Assembly: GCA_027578815.1 (NCBI GenBank)
Contig: JANBTH010000188.1
Location: 1-28,137 of the forward strand
DNA from: Coemansia sp. RSA 1804
Lineage: Eukaryota; Kickxellomycota; Kickxellomycetes; Kickxellales; Kickxellaceae
Length of the DNA: 28,137 bases
Reading direction: 5' to 3'
Positions 24,825 through 28,137 of the stretch are shown here, piece after piece. Position numbers and translations under genes: made by a program. The notes beneath the pieces are model-generated. The model was not told the DNA's origin and made no database searches. It saw only the letters and a program-made list of their open reading frames with translations. How positions within the stretch are numbered: the stretch's first letter is position 1; each line of letters opens with the position of its first letter.

Positions 24825-27386
24825 TCAGAGCTCAGCGTGCTCAGCGTTGGAGACAGATTCAAGTAATGTAGACTCGGTGTTGATGAACTTTGGCTTGACA
24901 TGGACGTGCTTTGGACCGCCAGGCGTCGCAGTAACAGCGCGAGCTTCAGCCGGTTTCGGCTCGGCAGGAGCCTTCTGAAGCTCAGCGTCGGCGGCAGGAA
25001 TATCAACAACCAACGATGGCGGCGGCGGCGGCGACGTCAGCGTTTCCGGGGATTTGGTTGATCTGGCGCCGCCGATTGCATGTTCGCAGTCAAAGTCCCA
25101 GGTGGACAGCCATTTGGCACGCACACAGGCATCCTTGGTCCACATGCGCGCATAGGTGATGTAGCTGAAGGTGTGGAAGCCGTAGAGCGTGACTGCAGCC
25201 GCGGCAATGTACACAGACCAGCGCACAACAGACGGCATGCGGGATGTTAGCAGATCCAAGGTGAAGGCAAGCACAAGAATAGCCATCCAGAGAGCCGGGA
25301 AGTAGTGGTGGATGAACAGCTCACGACCCATCAGGAAGAACGGCACGTAGTGGCAGATCCACGCCATTGCAAAAAACCCAGCCGCCGAAAAGTACCTGCG
25401 ACGCTGGCCGCCCAGCGTCACGCTGATCTGGCGCTTGTCAAGCAAGAACAGTACAACACGCATGCCAAACAGAATCGCCACAGCTGCAAAAGACGCCCAC
25501 CAAACTGGCGGATTTCCCAGCTGGTAGATGACGTTGCCAAGTCCGCCCCAGTACGCGGTGCCGCGACGCAGCCACGGCCAGTGGTGCGGACGCGCAGCAA
25601 ACGGATGGTCGCCGGTGAGATGCGCATTGCTGTTGGCCATCAGGCGGTTGTACTCGCCAATCTTCCCCCACACGCTCAATGGACGATACCGCGCCTTGCG
25701 CACACCCGCTCCCTTCTGCGCATCAGCTCCAATGTCATTGTTGGCGCCAGTGCTGTTGTCTGCGGGCAGCCGCGCAAACTCCACATGCCACGTCGACATT
25801 TTCGGGCGGCAGTTGCGCATGCAGTTGACCTCGATCTGCTCAAACGCCCATTTGGGCAGCTTCTTGCGCGAGTTGAAAACTGCGCATCCAAGGTTCCTGT
25901 GGATCAGTCGAAAGCGTGTGTAGATCGACTGGACAGTCTTATCGGAGCCCTCCATTGCTTTGTCGCCCGACAGAATCTCCACCCTAAAGTTGTCGTTCGA
26001 GTCGCCGTCAAACCCGGGGAACCCGTATCCGCTGAGCTCGAACTTGTGATCCTCGCTCGACAGCGCCGGCTTCTTGTCATGTGAATGCAAGTACTTGTCG
26101 GTGATCTTGTGGCGTAGCCGGATCAGATCACCGTCGCTGACGGGAACGGGGCCATTGGATGTGTCGATGGTCTTGTTGAAGGCGGGCTCCACAACCCAGA
26201 TGTTGTTCTGGTCAGCAAAGCTATACAGCGTTATCTGCTGCTGGCCGCTGCCCTTCTCGTGCTGCCAGTTGTGCGTGTGCGAGTGCAGGTATCCGCTGGC
26301 TGCGTTGCTTGAGCGGATGCGAATCTCGGACCCGTAGAACACGTCGCGGTCGGTTGTGACATTGAGTCCGCCTTCAAGCCCTGCCTGGAACTCGGGCGTC
26401 ATCATCGCCCTGCCATCGCCTGTCTTGCTAAGCACAGCAAAGTGCACGTAGAACCAGAGCATGTACACTGCAAACGGAACAGCCAAAAGCCCCACGGCGC
26501 GCGCAGCCAGATGCGATACCCATTTGGCGGGCGTTATCGACAGATCGGCGATTTTGTCCCACAGGTCCGAAACCGTGGAGAGTCCAATAGCAGGAAACAG
26601 GAACAGTCCAACCCACTTGCAGCTGGCTGCGCATCCCATCATTGCGCCAGTCGTCAGCAGCCAGAACCACCAGGCGCGCGAAAACGGCTGACCTTGCTTT
26701 GTCCAGAACATCGACCACGCAGTCAGAGAGAGAACGGTGAAGAACACAAGCGGAGAGTCCAGCAGAATCAGCCGAGACTGCGTGACCAGTCCGTTCTCAA
26801 AGCACACAAGCAGCGCGGCAAGCGCCGCAGTGTCTGCCGCATACCCGCACGCTCTGGCCACGACAAACGAGGCAGGCACAGTCACGGCGCCCAGAAGCGC
26901 AGGCATCAGCCGCATGGCCACGTAAGGCACGCCGGCTGCGTGGTAGTCGAGTCCGATTGACTTGAAGTCAAACACACCGTCGTATCCCGCCAGCTTCCCG
27001 GCAACCGCAAACATCATCTTGGCCAGCGGTGGATGCAGATCGTAAAAGTATGTGCCGTTGATGTACTTGCCTGCAAACTTGCCAAAATGCACCTCGTCAA
27101 AGACAACCGATCCTGGCGTAGACAGTCCGTAGCACCGCACCACCACTGCAACCACGCTTATTGCCAGGAGTGCAAGCATGTCGGTGGGTGTCATTTCCCA
27201 GCGCGAAAAGAACAGCGGTGTGTGTTTGTGCGATACAACGCGTACCTCCCTAGATCCTGTGTCGTTCTTTAGAGTGGGCTTTGATACCTTTGGAACACGC
27301 GGGTGTACAGCGCCGGCAGCCTCTTCCTGCTTCATGCTGTGGCCCTTGGGCTTGGGCCTGTCTGCGTTGTCCATATCAACCGTCAT
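24825..27386 (-). CDS. Dolichyl-phosphate-mannose protein O-mannosyltransferase (PMT family)
   Basis: This single-exon gene encodes 853 residues with the ATG at 27384-27386. PMTs transfer mannose from dolichol-P-mannose to Ser/Thr of secretory proteins in the ER membrane. After a 60-residue cytosolic N-terminus come several membrane helices. The first luminal loop carries the conserved VVFDEVHFGKFAGKYI motif (Asp97-Glu98) and DLHPPLAKMM. LILLDSPLVFF (206-216) and SCKWVGLF (255-262) are typical. The central luminal MIR region spans about 345-540 (GYLHSHTHNW, GQQQITLYSF, KYLHSHDKK). The C-terminal helices include MGRELFIHHYFPALW and KWLSTWDFDC. A Pro/Ala-rich tail of roughly 80 residues extends past that, longer than usual. 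I could not assign the PMT1, PMT2 or PMT4 subfamily by eye. Third positions are strongly GC-biased. Confidence 0.94.
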   Translation of the reverse strand: MTVDMDNADRPKPKGHSMKQEEAAGAVHPRVPKVSKPTLKNDTGSREVRVVSHKHTPLFFSRWEMTPTDMLALLAISVVAVVVRCYGLSTPGSVVFDEVHFGKFAGKYINGTYFYDLHPPLAKMMFAVAGKLAGYDGVFDFKSIGLDYHAAGVPYVAMRLMPALLGAVTVPASFVVARACGYAADTAALAALLVCFENGLVTQSRLILLDSPLVFFTVLSLTAWSMFWTKQGQPFSRAWWFWLLTTGAMMGCAASCKWVGLFLFPAIGLSTVSDLWDKIADLSITPAKWVSHLAARAVGLLAVPFAVYMLWFYVHFAVLSKTGDGRAMMTPEFQAGLEGGLNVTTDRDVFYGSEIRIRSSNAASGYLHSHTHNWQHEKGSGQQQITLYSFADQNNIWVVEPAFNKTIDTSNGPVPVSDGDLIRLRHKITDKYLHSHDKKPALSSEDHKFELSGYGFPGFDGDSNDNFRVEILSGDKAMEGSDKTVQSIYTRFRLIHRNLGCAVFNSRKKLPKWAFEQIEVNCMRNCRPKMSTWHVEFARLPADNSTGANNDIGADAQKGAGVRKARYRPLSVWGKIGEYNRLMANSNAHLTGDHPFAARPHHWPWLRRGTAYWGGLGNVIYQLGNPPVWWASFAAVAILFGMRVVLFLLDKRQISVTLGGQRRRYFSAAGFFAMAWICHYVPFFLMGRELFIHHYFPALWMAILVLAFTLDLLTSRMPSVVRWSVYIAAAAVTLYGFHTFSYITYARMWTKDACVRAKWLSTWDFDCEHAIGGARSTKSPETLTSPPPPPSLVVDIPAADAELQKAPAEPKPAEARAVTATPGGPKHVHVKPKFINTESTLLESVSNAEHAEL

Positions 27387-27830
27387 TTGACAACGCCGGG
27401 ACTGCTCGCTATTATGTTTTTAGAGTAGAATGGAATAGAGCTAGACAAATTGCTATGAAGATGGTGCAAATGAGAAAAGAAGAAGAAAACAAGGAAAGCA
27501 AGGAAAACAAGTGAGGCAGGAAAAGGTGGGTTAATGATAAATGCACAAGCGGGCATTAATCCCATGAAAAATAAACAAGCTCGGCGCATAGCCTTAACCA
27601 AACCTTTTCACGCCTTTTCCCATTTTCAGCAAGAAATGGGAGAACACAAAATGAAAAACAAGAAAAGGAGAATGAGCATTTTTCTACTGCCAAAAATTAC
27701 CAGCATTCCTCCACCGGTTACATTTTTTCCTTTCCACATTATCAGTAACAATATTAGGATAACGTCAATTGTAAGAAAAGGGTGTCTATTACATGGTTAA
27801 AAATGGATGGGGGAAAAACAAATAAATAAA
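27387..27830. promoter_or_regulatory. Spacer between HIS6 3' end and the PMT gene
   Basis: This 444-bp spacer holds the HIS6 3' UTR (right) and the PMT promoter (left). It has A-rich tracts near 27470-27510 and 27640-27670 and TTTTCC-type runs. No clear TATA or CCAAT box and no ORF could be supported. Confidence 0.4.
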
Positions 27831-28137
27831 TTACTTTGACGCTGCAACGCCAGCCTTGTTCCAAGCAACGCAATCATCGAACGAAACGCCGGAACCACCA
27901 AAAATATCCAATGCGCTCCCAATGGTAAGATCAACGTTGCCAGCCGACAGACGGCTGACAAGATCCAGGTCATCGAGAGAAGCCCCACCACCAGCATAGG
28001 TGACCGGAACAGGAGGGGACCATTTCCCGAGCGCAGCAACCAGATCGCGATCAATGCCGTTGCAAAGGCCCTCGACATCAGCAGCGTGGACCAGGAACTC
28101 GGAGCAGTACTTGGACAGCCGTTTGAGCGACTCATAC
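27831..28137 (-). CDS. HIS6: HIS6: ProFAR isomerase (histidine biosynthesis), C-terminal part, 5' end beyond window
   Basis: The last 101 codons are visible, ending at the TAA at 27831-27833; the start lies off the right edge. The fragment reads LSKYCSEFLVHAADVEGLC, then a VPVTYAGGGAS phosphate loop, LSAGNVDLTIGSALDIFGGS (second phosphate loop) and WNKAGVAASK at the end. These are the C-terminal strands of the eukaryotic HisA-type TIM barrel, which carries out the Amadori isomerisation of ProFAR to PRFAR in the fourth step of histidine synthesis. The Asp of AADVEG is in the position of the general acid/base Asp in the second half of the barrel. A 112-codon frame on the same strand in another phase overlaps it and is a shadow. 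Confidence 0.9.
   Translation of the reverse strand, partial: YESLKRLSKYCSEFLVHAADVEGLCNGIDRDLVAALGKWSPPVPVTYAGGGASLDDLDLVSRLSAGNVDLTIGSALDIFGGSGVSFDDCVAWNKAGVAASK

Noticed and set aside
24482..25009. 175-codon minus-strand frame overlapping the PMT 3' end
   Set aside because: Phe/Leu-rich product from AT-rich DNA, in another phase from the PMT frame, which is clearly the real one.
25305..26084. 259-codon plus-strand frame inside the PMT gene
   Set aside because: Antisense shadow of the PMT MIR and C-terminal region; no recognisable motif.
27797..28135. 112-codon minus-strand frame at the right edge
   Set aside because: Overlaps the HIS6 reading frame in another phase; HIS6 motifs are in the neighbouring frame.

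Overview
The window is nuclear DNA of a filamentous or early-diverging fungus. It holds compact, nearly intronless genes on both strands, with long AT-rich spacers, TATA and CCAAT boxes and one 103-nt spliceosomal intron. Typical fungal families are present: TMS1/SERINC, a MIR-containing protein O-mannosyltransferase, M36 fungalysin, a fungal type I FAS beta-type protein, HIS6 and a COMPASS Shg1-type protein. The GC-rich third positions of several genes, the F-box/LRR-like protein and the mix of families suggest Kickxellomycotina (Coemansia-like). That placement is inference.

Layout, left to right. (1) A minus-strand pantothenate kinase fused to a DUF89 phosphatase, running off the left edge, diverges from the TMS1/SERINC gene across a 758-bp spacer with CCAAT and CACGTG boxes. 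(2) TMS1 converges on a minus-strand F-box/LRR-like gene. (3) After a 1.4-kb AT-rich gene-free stretch comes a two-exon, 1795-residue FAS beta-like gene. Its domain order is conserved, but most catalytic motifs are altered or missing. (4) A 1.1-kb spacer holds a possible 42-residue zinc-finger ORF on the minus strand. (5) Three plus-strand genes follow: an Shg1-Tudor-RS chromatin protein, a secreted M36 metallopeptidase and a 7-TM receptor-like protein. (6) A minus-strand AIFM2/AMID-like flavoprotein converges on the receptor gene. (7) A 1.6-kb spacer holds a possible 59-residue plus-strand ORF between two diverged 52-bp repeats. (8) A minus-strand PMT gene and the 3' end of HIS6 close the window.

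There is no operon and no obvious shared pathway. The genes look like ordinary housekeeping loci (CoA synthesis, lipid and membrane, glycosylation, histidine) around a more AT-rich, less conserved middle section of about 4.9-14.6 kb. The most unusual items are the FAS beta-like protein, which keeps only its dehydratase signature; the pantothenate kinase-DUF89 fusion, which keeps the kinase residues that human PANK4 has lost; and the joining of an Shg1 domain to a Tudor-like domain and an RS tail. No tRNA, rRNA, CRISPR array or intact transposon was found by eye.
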